Shown piece after piece: positions 42,338-55,463 of a DNA stretch of 64,000 nt (its first letter is position 1; every line of letters starts with the position of its first letter). Made by a program: the position numbers and the translations under genes. Below the pieces are notes generated by a model. It saw nothing but the letters and a program-made list of their open reading frames with translations, made no database searches and had not been told where the DNA came from. The DNA comes from Campanula takesimana (lineage: Eukaryota; Streptophyta; Magnoliopsida; Asterales; Campanulaceae): positions 176,455-240,454 of the forward strand of contig JAOWBW010001620.1 of assembly GCA_026119855.1 (NCBI GenBank). The letters are read 5' to 3'.

Positions 42338-44156
42338 GGTATTTGTGATCAATCAGCACTCATCAGGTAATTGAACAATTTCAGGAGGTATTATTTTGCG
42401 TCGTGAGAGCGAGCGCGTGCATTTTAGGATCATCGCATTTATGTGTTTCTGTGCATTTAGTTGCATTTATTTCTTCTGAGTCTTTGACTTAGGTGTAGTA
42501 GGTGTTTACTCCTATGGAGGAGTTTAGGGTATCTGATGGAGTCTTATGTGCTCATGTTGTGCTTAAAGGTAGATATAACTTACCTGCTAAATTGGTCATA
42601 CTGCTATTATAAGATTTTTGATGTCATTTTGATAAGAGAAATGTCATGCTTTAGTCGATGGTTGTAGGGAAATTGTTACATCCTCTCTTCCCTTTTGCCT
42701 AAAATTGTTTTGAGACCGTTCCTTTGTGTAGAGTTAAGCAAATCTTTTCTTGTTTGGAATCTGACTATTTTGCTTCGATGGGTGACAATGGATGTCTATA
42801 CCAATTGTTGGGTGTATTTATCGTTTGTAAAAATTTCTATTTTTATTTCTGAGTAGTACCTAGTAATTGGGGAGAACCTTGGGTTAAATTGAGTTGTTAT
42901 AGTACAAGGTTGTAGTGCTAATATTTAGATCAATGTCCTTATGGCATCGGTTGGGTTATAAGAGTTGAGGATTCAAATTGAGGATTTCTGGATAGGAGAT
43001 TTCGTTTACTTGTAGTACATCTACGTGAGCGCATCGGAATTGGATAATATGAGGAAAAGCATGATGTGTTATGGGATATGAGTATATTATGGAAGTTATA
43101 ATCATCGATAGTGGTGAGCGTGTTAAGTTAGAAAGGACTAATAAGTACATTTTGGGAGAGTAACAATTTCTCGATCTATGTTAAAGGCATTTTGAATTTT
43201 GGTTAGAGAGTGGTTCTATGGTCCTAAATCTCTCCTTGGTGGCGTTTCACGATTTGGATCAAGGGTATGTGGAGGAAGTGGAGTATCAATACTTGGGCAT
43301 AATTAAGGAATATCATGATTTGGCACTGGGTCAATTGGAACGTTGCTAGCTAATTGGTTTATTATGATGGTAGTACCATTGAGCTTAAATATCATTAAGT
43401 CAATAAATGTATGCGTGAGGGCCTAACTGGGGTTAGCTATTGAATTTAGAGTTCGTTGATTTCCTTTGGGTATATGAGCACGGATTATGACTTAAATGGG
43501 AGTTAGAGAAAATCTTTTGAAGATGAATTTGGGGTCTTTTTGCGGACTATTGAGTATTCGTAATTATTTTAGGCTTTCAAGGATTGGAGTGTTATGACGA
43601 TGACATTATGGCGTAAATTTAAGTGAACATTTTGTATTAAAATTTTGGGTTTACATTACACCTTTAGTTTAAAGTGCTACCTAGAGCGAGAGCACTATAA
43701 TGGGAATCCTTAGAGATATAGCCTTTGATGAATATTGTGGAAATAGAAATTTCTTTAGCCTTTTATATTTTAAAAGCTAATTTAGCTCGAGATGGTAAAG
43801 TTTTGAATTTCTGGGGAATACTACTAAGTATGCGATTTACGAAAGGAAACACCTTTGCAGTGTAATTAAGGTTATGAATAAGGTGAGCTTGGGATATCTC
43901 GAGAGTTCTGATTGGGAGCAATTGGGATTCCCCAATTTTGATTGTGGATTCTAATTAGTAGTGAAGGTTATGATTGAAGGAAGTTATGTGCGAGAGGTCG
44001 TGGTATCGTGAACATTATTTAAGGTTACTACGTGATGGTTTAGAATGGACAATTGAGGAATTCGAGAATTGGCGGAACTATCGTATCCGTAGCTATTTGG
44101 TCTTTCGGGTAAGTCCCGTTAAAATTCGGGTCGAATTTTTTTTAAGGGGGAGTGAA
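42338..44156 (+). other. Non-coding tail and polypurine tract, unit 2
   Basis: Same as unit 1 as far as I compared; no pol. Confidence 0.75.
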
Positions 44157-46817
44157 TGTCACGACCCGAAAACTAGGCTCTATTTTATTAGTAATAAATA
44201 ATAATTATTTATTTATTTGCTTAATTATTTATTTAAATTATTATTTATTTAAATATTTTGTGTGCATTTTATGTTCATAATAATTATGCCTAGCATTTTA
44301 TTCGAGTTATTTGGGCTAGTGTGGAAGTGTTGAGTCTTAATTGTTAATAGAGAGTGTAAGTAATTGTGCTAGTTAGTGGGGGAAGGGGGGGGCTAGGTGT
44401 AACATTTTATTTTCTTCATCTTCTCCCTACTCACCTCCCTCACCCTACTCTCTCATCTCACACTCCACCTCCCTCTCTCTCCCTGGAAACTCTCTCTCTC
44501 TCTCTAGCATTGGTAAGCTTTTCTTCTTCTTCCTTCTCTCTTCATTTCCTCCATCTTCCTCTTGTTATTGCTCATTTCTTAAAACGTGAACATTGTTTAG
44601 ATCGTCGATAGGATCGCGTAGAATCAAAAAGATTTGAAATCCATCAACTTTGAGAAAATTCAAGTAAGTTGCTTTTCCCCCATTAATATGCTAAATTGTT
44701 CATATAATGCTTTAGTTGTTATATGTGAAGTTTGATTGAGTTTTGAATTTGTTTGGAATTTATTTGAATTTTTGGTTAAAAATGGTGAATATGTGAATGT
44801 GGGTTTAAATCTTGTTTTAAGTTGTTAGGTAGTGTTGTTTAGGTTCCCTTGATGTTTAGATGTGGTTTTAGTACCTTGGAATCTAGTTTGAAAGCTTTGA
44901 TTTTGATCATTTGGTGAAGGTTGTGTTTTTGGTCCGAAATTGGTGAACCCAGGAAGAAATCTGGGCATTGTTCTTCTGGCACGGTCGTGCCCCTTTATTT
45001 GGCACGGTCGTGCCAATATTCATTTTTCTCTCGCCATGTTTGGCACGGTCGTGCCCCTTTATTTGGCACGGTCGTGCCAATATTCATTTGCCCCTCGTCA
45101 TGTTTGGCACGGTCGTGCCACTTTCTTAGGCACGGTCGTGCCAAGCTAGAATTCTGGTATATTCTTCCTTTTTCTTCTAAAACTGTTTCCTCCATAACTT
45201 TCTCATCCGGACTCCGTTTTAGGCGTGTAAACTATCGTTTCGAAGCTCTCTCCGAGTACTACAAGATAGTATAGGTTGTTCAGTTAAGTTATAAGTTTTA
45301 TACATCGGGATTTTATTGGGTGTTTGGGCATCTTATGATGTGTTCGTGGTTCTTCCAATTGAATTGATTTTCGAGTAAGACTTGGTCTAGGTTTTAGGCG
45401 ATGTCCCATAGTACCTAGGGGGTTGTTATTGAACACTAAAGTATAGGGTTTAGTCCAGTCGTGATCATGTTCTAATAAGGGTAACCTTTTGGATTCGTTT
45501 GGGTACTTGCGGTTTGATTAACCTTAAGGTGTATTCATTCTGATTTCCTACTTTGGAATTCCAGGTGTGATGAGATGGTTGAGTTCATAGTCCTAGTATA
45601 TCTTTATGAGTAAATGTTTAGGGTCATTTTGGTAATAGTCATTGTGCCATTTGTGAGCGACCGTTTGGGTTGTGCTCTTTATGATCTACTTGTGGGTATC
45701 ATAGTTAGGATGTATTTGATACGTGCCTTGTCTTGGAATCATCTTGTTTTAATGATCAATGTTGTTGTGCTCTTTATGAGAAATTCCGTTTATCGTTGTT
45801 GTGCTCTTCATGAGAAACTCTTGTTATCGTTGTTGTTAAACTCTTCATGAGTACCCGTTGCATCTTTATGGTGATTATTTGGTATGGTTCCCTACTTTGG
45901 AACCCTAAGTTGTTTATTCATGCTAAAATATTAGTACTTAGCATTTAAGTAGAAGCCCAGCTGGCATATTTGTTGCATCGGGCGATGGGAAGGATTATAA
46001 TGGCAAAGCCAAGTCCATTATAATGTTGACCATTGTTTTGCCCTTACTATACCCCTTCTCCAGATTGGCCTTGGAAAGGATAAGTCAGCGTTCCTTTGTG
46101 AATGCATCTGGCTAACGGGCATGACTTTGTGTCATGGTCCTTGTCCCTTGTGACACTTTTATGATTTGGTTCCGGTACCGGGGTTTTCTCTTCGGCTTTC
46201 ATGCTATTATGAAGATGATGATTTGTTGATTATTGAAGCTGCGCAGCGATCCTTTATTTGGATGTACCAGTTTGGAAAACCTTGGCTATATCCTTTGTTA
46301 TGTGTTTATTTCCGCTGCTATCTGTTATGTGATAAATGCTATGTGCTATGTGATATTTATTATTACTTATTGCTTCTTGCATCATAGCATGTCATGTAGT
46401 TGCATTAGTAACTTACTGAGATTTATTCTCACCCCGTTTCTTGTTTCAAATTGTTTTCCTTAACCCCCCCCCCCCAGGAGGAAAAGGATTAGGATTCGCG
46501 GATCGAGGAGGACGTCGAGAGGATTGAGATTTTGGGCAGGTTGTTTGATCGGTTTGCATTATTTAAATGTATAACCTTTTGGGGATAGTTTTACCAACAA
46601 TGACGTCATTAAGATTTGTAATCTTTTGTATTTTTGGGGTGAGCTTGCGAAGCTCATTCTAGTAGTTTGTTGTCGTTGTTAAGCTTGGATTTCTAAAACT
46701 TTGTTTTAAACATTTTGGGTATAAAAAATGGAATTTTTATCTTCATTATTTTGGTGTATTGTTGTAAGTCGACGTCCAGCTCGCGAGTTCCGGGCCCGCG
46801 GGGTCGGGGTCGCGACA
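44157..46817 (+). repeat. LTR 3 of the array (2661 bp)
   Basis: Eight-base G run, like LTR 2. The six dyads start at 44978. Confidence 0.95.
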
Positions 46818-46937
46818 GTTGGTATCAGAGCTATGGTTTAGCTCTATGTATAAGTATAGGTGGACTAGAATGACCTAGGAGGGTAGATGGGTTCGAAGTG
46901 AGTAACGATGAGTATTTTATGCAGGTATTTGTTTGTG

Positions 46938-47990
46938 ATGGCTAGAAGAAGATCGGGTGAAAGTTCTAGTGGGACTCAGAATCAGAATGGTCTATGGGAA
47001 AAAAACCGTGCAATGTTTCAGGACAGGTTTGAAGCGGCCGTGAAAGCAATTCATGACCAAGGGCCGAGAGAGGAACATGTAGCACCTCCGCGATATGGGT
47101 TGGAGCAGTTCTTGAAGTTGAAACCAAGTGAGTACGACGGTGAGCCTGATGTGAAGAAGGCCGAGCTATGGATAGAATCAATGGAGAAAATCTACGAGAT
47201 CTTTGGTTGCACTGATGAGGATATGGTTCTGTTTTCAGCTTATAAGCTCGTGGGGGCTGCGGAACATTGGTGGAAAGCACTGAAGACCAGTTGGGATGCG
47301 ACTCTTGTACCATATCCTTGGGAGTGGTTCGTGAGGAAATTCAAGGATCATTTTATCTCTCTAGTAAATCAAAACCGGAAAGAGATCGAGTTCCTCAGCT
47401 TGGAGCAAGGCATGATGTCAGTAGCACAGTACTCGGCTAAGTTCACAGAATTAGCCAGGTGTTGTGAATACCTTGTGCGGACCGAGGAGCAGAAAGCGAT
47501 GAGATTGATTAGGGGTTTGAAGACAGCTATTAGGACTCAACTTTTAGCCCAAAGAATTCAACCTTTTTAGGATGCGGTGGATCGAGCCTACTTGATTGAG
47601 CAGGATATTTGGGAACACAAAAGGAAGACTGAGATGGTTAACCCGGGTAAGCAAGGAGGGCATAGTAAGTCACAACAGCAACATTCGGATAACAGAGGTA
47701 ATTCTGGAGTGCAAACTCGATTCAGAAGGCAACTTCAAGGGCAACCAACAGTAGGAAATCAAGGTTCTAATAAGGGGACACGAAATGGGAAAGTCTGCAG
47801 CTACTGTCAGAGGAAAGGACACTCAGAAGACAAGTGTTGGAAGAAGCAAGGAAAATGTGTGAAGTGTGGACAGTTGGGGCACTTCGTTAAAGATTGTCCG
47901 AGGTTTAGAGTTCAGTCATCTGGGACAGGAACTGGAATACCACAGGGTCAGAAGAGAGATGCTTCGGGAAGACCTAAAAGTTCAGGGTAG
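46938..47990 (+). pseudogene. gag of unit 3, same amber split, E163A
   Basis: GCA at 47424-47426 gives alanine where units 1 and 2 have glutamate. TAG at 47568-47570. Confidence 0.9.
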
Positions 47991-49809
47991 GGTATTTGTG
48001 ATCAATCAGCACTCATCAGGTAATTGAACAATTTCAGGAGGTATTATTTTGCGTCGTGAGAGCGAGCGCGTGCATTTTAGGATCATCGCATTTATGTGTT
48101 TCTGTGCATTTAGTTGCATTTATTTCTTCTGAGTCTTTGACTTAGGTGTAGTAGGTGTTTACTCCTATGGAGGAGTTTAGGGTATCTGATGGAGTCTTAT
48201 GTGCTCATGTTGTGCTTAAAGGTAGATATAACTTACCTGCTAAATTGGTCATACTGCTATTATAAGATTTTTGATGTCATTTTGATAAGAGAAATGTCAT
48301 GCTTTAGTCGATGGTTGTAGGGAAATTGTTACATCCTCTCTTCCCTTTTGCCTAAAATTGTTTTGAGACCGTTCCTTTGTGTAGAGTTAAGCAAATCTTT
48401 TCTTGTTTGGAATCTGACTATTTTGCTTCGATGGGTGACAATGGATGTCTATACCAATTGTTGGGTGTATTTATCGTTTGTAAAAATTTCTATTTTTATT
48501 TCTGAGTAGTACCTAGTAATTGGGGAGAACCTTGGGTTAAATTGAGTTGTTATAGTACAAGGTTGTAGTGCTAATATTTAGATCAATGTCCTTATGGCAT
48601 CGGTTGGGTTATAAGAGTTGAGGATTCAAATTGAGGATTTCTGGATAGGAGATTTCGTTTACTTGTAGTACATCTACGTGAGCGCATCGGAATTGGATAA
48701 TATGAGGAAAAGCATGATGTGTTATGGGATATGAGTATATTATGGAAGTTATAATCATCGATAGTGGTGAGCGTGTTAAGTTAGAAAGGACTAATAAGTA
48801 CATTTTGGGAGAGTAACAATTTCTCGATCTATGTTAAAGGCATTTTGAATTTTGGTTAGAGAGTGGTTCTATGGTCCTAAATCTCTCCTTGGTGGCGTTT
48901 CACGATTTGGATCAAGGGTATGTGGAGGAAGTGGAGTATCAATACTTGGGCATAATTAAGGAATATCATGATTTGGCACTGGGTCAATTGGAACGTTGCT
49001 AGCTAATTGGTTTATTATGATGGTAGTACCATTGAGCTTAAATATCATTAAGTCAATAAATGTATGCGTGAGGGCCTAACTGGGGTTAGCTATTGAATTT
49101 AGAGTTCGTTGATTTCCTTTGGGTATATGAGCACGGATTATGACTTAAATGGGAGTTAGAGAAAATCTTTTGAAGATGAATTTGGGGTCTTTTTGCGGAC
49201 TATTGAGTATTCGTAATTATTTTAGGCTTTCAAGGATTGGAGTGTTATGACGATGACATTATGGCGTAAATTTAAGTGAACATTTTGTATTAAAATTTTG
49301 GGTTTACATTACACCTTTAGTTTAAAGTGCTACCTAGAGCGAGAGCACTATAATGGGAATCCTTAGAGATATAGCCTTTGATGAATATTGTGGAAATAGA
49401 AATTTCTTTAGCCTTTTATATTTTAAAAGCTAATTTAGCTCGAGATGGTAAAGTTTTGAATTTCTGGGGAATACTACTAAGTATGCGATTTACGAAAGGA
49501 AACACCTTTGCAGTGTAATTAAGGTTATGAATAAGGTGAGCTTGGGATATCTCGAGAGTTCTGATTGGGAGCAATTGGGATTCCCCAATTTTGATTGTGG
49601 ATTCTAATTAGTAGTGAAGGTTATGATTGAAGGAAGTTATGTGCGAGAGGTCGTGGTATCGTGAACATTATTTAAGGTTACTACGTGATGGTTTAGAATG
49701 GACAATTGAGGAATTCGAGAATTGGCGGAACTATCGTATCCGTAGCTATTTGGTCTTTCGGGTAAGTCCCGTTAAAATTCGGGTCGAATTTTTTTTAAGG
49801 GGGAGTGAA
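47991..49809 (+). other. Non-coding tail and polypurine tract, unit 3
   Basis: Same as unit 1 as far as I compared; no pol. Confidence 0.75.
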
Positions 49810-52471
49810 TGTCACGACCCGAAAACTAGGCTCTATTTTATTAGTAATAAATAATAATTATTTATTTATTTGCTTAATTATTTATTTAAATTATTATTTA
49901 TTTAAATATTTTGTGTGCATTTTATGTTCATAATAATTATGCCTAGCATTTTATTCGAGTTATTTGGGCTAGTGTGGAAGTGTTGAGTCTTAATTGTTAA
50001 TAGAGAGTGTAAGTAATTGTGCTAGTTAGTGGGGGAAGGGGGGGGGCTAGGTGTAACATTTTATTTTCTTCATCTTCTCCCTACTCACCTCCCTCACCCT
50101 ACTCTCTCATCTCACACTCCACCTCCCTCTCTCTCCCTGGAAACTCTCTCTCTCTCTCTAGCATTGGTAAGCTTTTCTTCTTCTTCCTTCTCTCTTCATT
50201 TCCTCCATCTTCCTCTTGTTATTGCTCATTTCTTAAAACGTGAACATTGTTTAGATCGTCGATAGGATCGCGTAGAATCAAAAAGATTTGAAATCCATCA
50301 ACTTTGAGAAAATTCAAGTAAGTTGCTTTTCCCCCATTAATATGCTAAATTGTTCATATAATGCTTTAGTTGTTATATGTGAAGTTTGATTGAGTTTTGA
50401 ATTTGTTTGGAATTTATTTGAATTTTTGGTTAAAAATGGTGAATATGTGAATGTGGGTTTAAATCTTGTTTTAAGTTGTTAGGTAGTGTTGTTTAGGTTC
50501 CCTTGATGTTTAGATGTGGTTTTAGTACCTTGGAATCTAGTTTGAAAGCTTTGATTTTGATCATTTGGTGAAGGTTGTGTTTTTGGTCCGAAATTGGTGA
50601 ACCCAGGAAGAAATCTGGGCATTGTTCTTCTGGCACGGTCGTGCCCCTTTATTTGGCACGGTCGTGCCAATATTCATTTTTCTCTCGCCATGTTTGGCAC
50701 GGTCGTGCCCCTTTATTTGGCACGGTCGTGCCAATATTCATTTGCCCCTCGTCATGTTTGGCACGGTCGTGCCACTTTCTTAGGCACGGTCGTGCCAAGC
50801 TAGAATTCTGGTATATTCTTCCTTTTTCTTCTAAAACTGTTTCCTCCATAACTTTCTCATCCGGACTCCGTTTTAGGCGTGTAAACTATCGTTTCGAAGC
50901 TCTCTCCGAGTACTACAAGATAGTATAGGTTGTTCAGTTAAGTTATAAGTTTTATACATCGGGATTTTATTGGGTGTTTGGGCATCTTATGATGTGTTCG
51001 TGGTTCTTCCAATTGAATTGATTTTCGAGTAAGACTTGGTCTAGGTTTTAGGCGATGTCCCATAGTACCTAGGGGGTTGTTATTGAACACTAAAGTATAG
51101 GGTTTAGTCCAGTCGTGATCATGTTCTAATAAGGGTAACCTTTTGGATTCGTTTGGGTACTTGCGGTTTGATTAACCTTAAGGTGTATTCATTCTGATTT
51201 CCTACTTTGGAATTCCAGGTGTGATGAGATGGTTGAGTTCATAGTCCTAGTATATCTTTATGAGTAAATGTTTAGGGTCATTTTGGTAATAGTCATTGTG
51301 CCATTTGTGAGCGACCGTTTGGGTTGTGCTCTTTATGATCTACTTGTGGGTATCATAGTTAGGATGTATTTGATACGTGCCTTGTCTTGGAATCATCTTG
51401 TTTTAATGATCAATGTTGTTGTGCTCTTTATGAGAAATTCCGTTTATCGTTGTTGTGCTCTTCATGAGAAACTCTTGTTATCGTTGTTGTTAAACTCTTC
51501 ATGAGTACCCGTTGCATCTTTATGGTGATTATTTGGTATGGTTCCCTACTTTGGAACCCTAAGTTGTTTATTCATGCTAAAATATTAGTACTTAGCATTT
51601 AAGTAGAAGCCCAGCTGGCATATTTGTTGCATCGGGCGATGGGAAGGATTATAATGGCAAAGCCAAGTCCATTATAATGTTGACCATTGTTTTGCCCTTA
51701 CTATACCCCTTCTCCAGATTGGCCTTGGAAAGGATAAGTCAGCGTTCCTTTGTGAATGCATCTGGCTAACGGGCATGACTTTGTGTCATGGTCCTTGTCC
51801 CTTGTGACACTTTTATGATTTGGTTCCGGTACCGGGGTTTTCTCTTCGGCTTTCATGCTATTATGAAGATGATGATTTGTTGATTATTGAAGCTGCGCAG
51901 CGATCCTTTATTTGGATGTACCAGTTTGGAAAACCTTGGCTATATCCTTTGTTATGTGTTTATTTCCGCTGCTATCTGTTATGTGATAAATGCTATGTGC
52001 TATGTGATATTTATTATTACTTATTGCTTCTTGCATCATAGCATGTCATGTAGTTGCATTAGTAACTTACTGAGATTTATTCTCACCCCGTTTCTTGTTT
52101 CAAATTGTTTTCCTTAACCCCCCCCCCCCAGGAGGAAAAGGATTAGGATTCGCGGATCGAGGAGGACGTCGAGAGGATTGAGATTTTGGGCAGGTTGTTT
52201 GATCGGTTTGCATTATTTAAATGTATAACCTTTTGGGGATAGTTTTACCAACAATGACGTCATTAAGATTTGTAATCTTTTGTATTTTTGGGGTGAGCTT
52301 GCGAAGCTCATTCTAGTAGTTTGTTGTCGTTGTTAAGCTTGGATTTCTAAAACTTTGTTTTAAACATTTTGGGTATAAAAAATGGAATTTTTATCTTCAT
52401 TATTTTGGTGTATTGTTGTAAGTCGACGTCCAGCTCGCGAGTTCCGGGCCCGCGGGGTCGGGGTCGCGACA
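49810..52471 (+). repeat. LTR 4 of the array (2662 bp)
   Basis: Nine-base G run near 50038, one more than LTRs 2 and 3. The six dyads start at 50632. Confidence 0.95.
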
Positions 52472-52591
52472 GTTGGTATCAGAGCTATGGTTTAGCTCTA
52501 TGTATAAGTATAGGTGGACTAGAATGACCTAGGAGGGTAGATGGGTTCGAAGTGAGTAACGATGAGTATTTTATGCAGGTATTTGTTTGTG

Positions 52592-53644
52592 ATGGCTAGA
52601 AGAAGATCGGGTGAAAGTTCTAGTGGGACTCAGAATCAGAATGGTCTATGGGAAAAAAACCGTGCAATGTTTCAGGACAGGTTTGAAGCGGCCGTGAAAG
52701 CAATTCATGACCAAGGGCCGAGAGAGGAACATGTAGCACCTCCGCGATATGGGTTGGAGCAGTTCTTGAAGTTGAAACCAAGTGAGTACGACGGTGAGCC
52801 TGATGTGAAGAAGGCCGAGCTATGGATAGAATCAATGGAGAAAATCTACGAGATCTTTGGTTGCACTGATGAGGATATGGTTCTGTTTTCAGCTTATAAG
52901 CTCGTGGGGGCTGCGGAACATTGGTGGAAAGCACTGAAGACCAGTTGGGATGCGACTCTTGTACCATATCCTTGGGAGTGGTTCGTGAGGAAATTCAAGG
53001 ATCATTTTATCTCTCTAGTAAATCAAAACCGGAAAGAGATCGAGTTCCTCAGCTTGGAGCAAGGCATGATGTCAGTAGCACAGTACTCGGCTAAGTTCAC
53101 AGAATTAGCCAGGTGTTGTGAATACCTTGTGCGGACCGAGGAGCAGAAAGCGATGAGATTGATTAGGGGTTTGAAGACAGCTATTAGGACTCAACTTTTA
53201 GCCCAAAGAATTCAACCTTTTTAGGATGCGGTGGATCGAGCCTACTTGATTGAGCAGGATATTTGGGAACACAAAAGGAAGACTGAGATGGTTAACCCGG
53301 GTAAGCAAGGAGGGCATAGTAAGTCACAACAGCAACATTCGGATAACAGAGGTAATTCTGGAGTGCAAACTCGATTCAGAAGGCAACTTCAAGGGCAACC
53401 AACAGTAGGAAATCAAGGTTCTAATAAGGGGACACGAAATGGGAAAGTCTGCAGCTACTGTCAGAGGAAAGGACACTCAGAAGACAAGTGTTGGAAGAAG
53501 CAAGGAAAATGTGTGAAGTGTGGACAGTTGGGGCACTTCGTTAAAGATTGTCCGAGGTTTAGAGTTCAGTCATCTGGGACAGGAACTGGAATACCACAGG
53601 GTCAGAAGAGAGATGCTTCGGGAAGACCTAAAAGTTCAGGGTAG
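52592..53644 (+). pseudogene. gag of unit 4, same amber split, alanine variant
   Basis: Alanine at residue 163 (C at 53079), TAG at 53222-53224. Confidence 0.9.
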
Positions 53645-55463
53645 GGTATTTGTGATCAATCAGCACTCATCAGGTAATTGAACAATTTCAGGAGGTATTA
53701 TTTTGCGTCGTGAGAGCGAGCGCGTGCATTTTAGGATCATCGCATTTATGTGTTTCTGTGCATTTAGTTGCATTTATTTCTTCTGAGTCTTTGACTTAGG
53801 TGTAGTAGGTGTTTACTCCTATGGAGGAGTTTAGGGTATCTGATGGAGTCTTATGTGCTCATGTTGTGCTTAAAGGTAGATATAACTTACCTGCTAAATT
53901 GGTCATACTGCTATTATAAGATTTTTGATGTCATTTTGATAAGAGAAATGTCATGCTTTAGTCGATGGTTGTAGGGAAATTGTTACATCCTCTCTTCCCT
54001 TTTGCCTAAAATTGTTTTGAGACCGTTCCTTTGTGTAGAGTTAAGCAAATCTTTTCTTGTTTGGAATCTGACTATTTTGCTTCGATGGGTGACAATGGAT
54101 GTCTATACCAATTGTTGGGTGTATTTATCGTTTGTAAAAATTTCTATTTTTATTTCTGAGTAGTACCTAGTAATTGGGGAGAACCTTGGGTTAAATTGAG
54201 TTGTTATAGTACAAGGTTGTAGTGCTAATATTTAGATCAATGTCCTTATGGCATCGGTTGGGTTATAAGAGTTGAGGATTCAAATTGAGGATTTCTGGAT
54301 AGGAGATTTCGTTTACTTGTAGTACATCTACGTGAGCGCATCGGAATTGGATAATATGAGGAAAAGCATGATGTGTTATGGGATATGAGTATATTATGGA
54401 AGTTATAATCATCGATAGTGGTGAGCGTGTTAAGTTAGAAAGGACTAATAAGTACATTTTGGGAGAGTAACAATTTCTCGATCTATGTTAAAGGCATTTT
54501 GAATTTTGGTTAGAGAGTGGTTCTATGGTCCTAAATCTCTCCTTGGTGGCGTTTCACGATTTGGATCAAGGGTATGTGGAGGAAGTGGAGTATCAATACT
54601 TGGGCATAATTAAGGAATATCATGATTTGGCACTGGGTCAATTGGAACGTTGCTAGCTAATTGGTTTATTATGATGGTAGTACCATTGAGCTTAAATATC
54701 ATTAAGTCAATAAATGTATGCGTGAGGGCCTAACTGGGGTTAGCTATTGAATTTAGAGTTCGTTGATTTCCTTTGGGTATATGAGCACGGATTATGACTT
54801 AAATGGGAGTTAGAGAAAATCTTTTGAAGATGAATTTGGGGTCTTTTTGCGGACTATTGAGTATTCGTAATTATTTTAGGCTTTCAAGGATTGGAGTGTT
54901 ATGACGATGACATTATGGCGTAAATTTAAGTGAACATTTTGTATTAAAATTTTGGGTTTACATTACACCTTTAGTTTAAAGTGCTACCTAGAGCGAGAGC
55001 ACTATAATGGGAATCCTTAGAGATATAGCCTTTGATGAATATTGTGGAAATAGAAATTTCTTTAGCCTTTTATATTTTAAAAGCTAATTTAGCTCGAGAT
55101 GGTAAAGTTTTGAATTTCTGGGGAATACTACTAAGTATGCGATTTACGAAAGGAAACACCTTTGCAGTGTAATTAAGGTTATGAATAAGGTGAGCTTGGG
55201 ATATCTCGAGAGTTCTGATTGGGAGCAATTGGGATTCCCCAATTTTGATTGTGGATTCTAATTAGTAGTGAAGGTTATGATTGAAGGAAGTTATGTGCGA
55301 GAGGTCGTGGTATCGTGAACATTATTTAAGGTTACTACGTGATGGTTTAGAATGGACAATTGAGGAATTCGAGAATTGGCGGAACTATCGTATCCGTAGC
55401 TATTTGGTCTTTCGGGTAAGTCCCGTTAAAATTCGGGTCGAATTTTTTTTAAGGGGGAGTGAA
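53645..55463 (+). other. Non-coding tail and polypurine tract, unit 4
   Basis: Same as unit 1 as far as I compared; no pol. Confidence 0.75.
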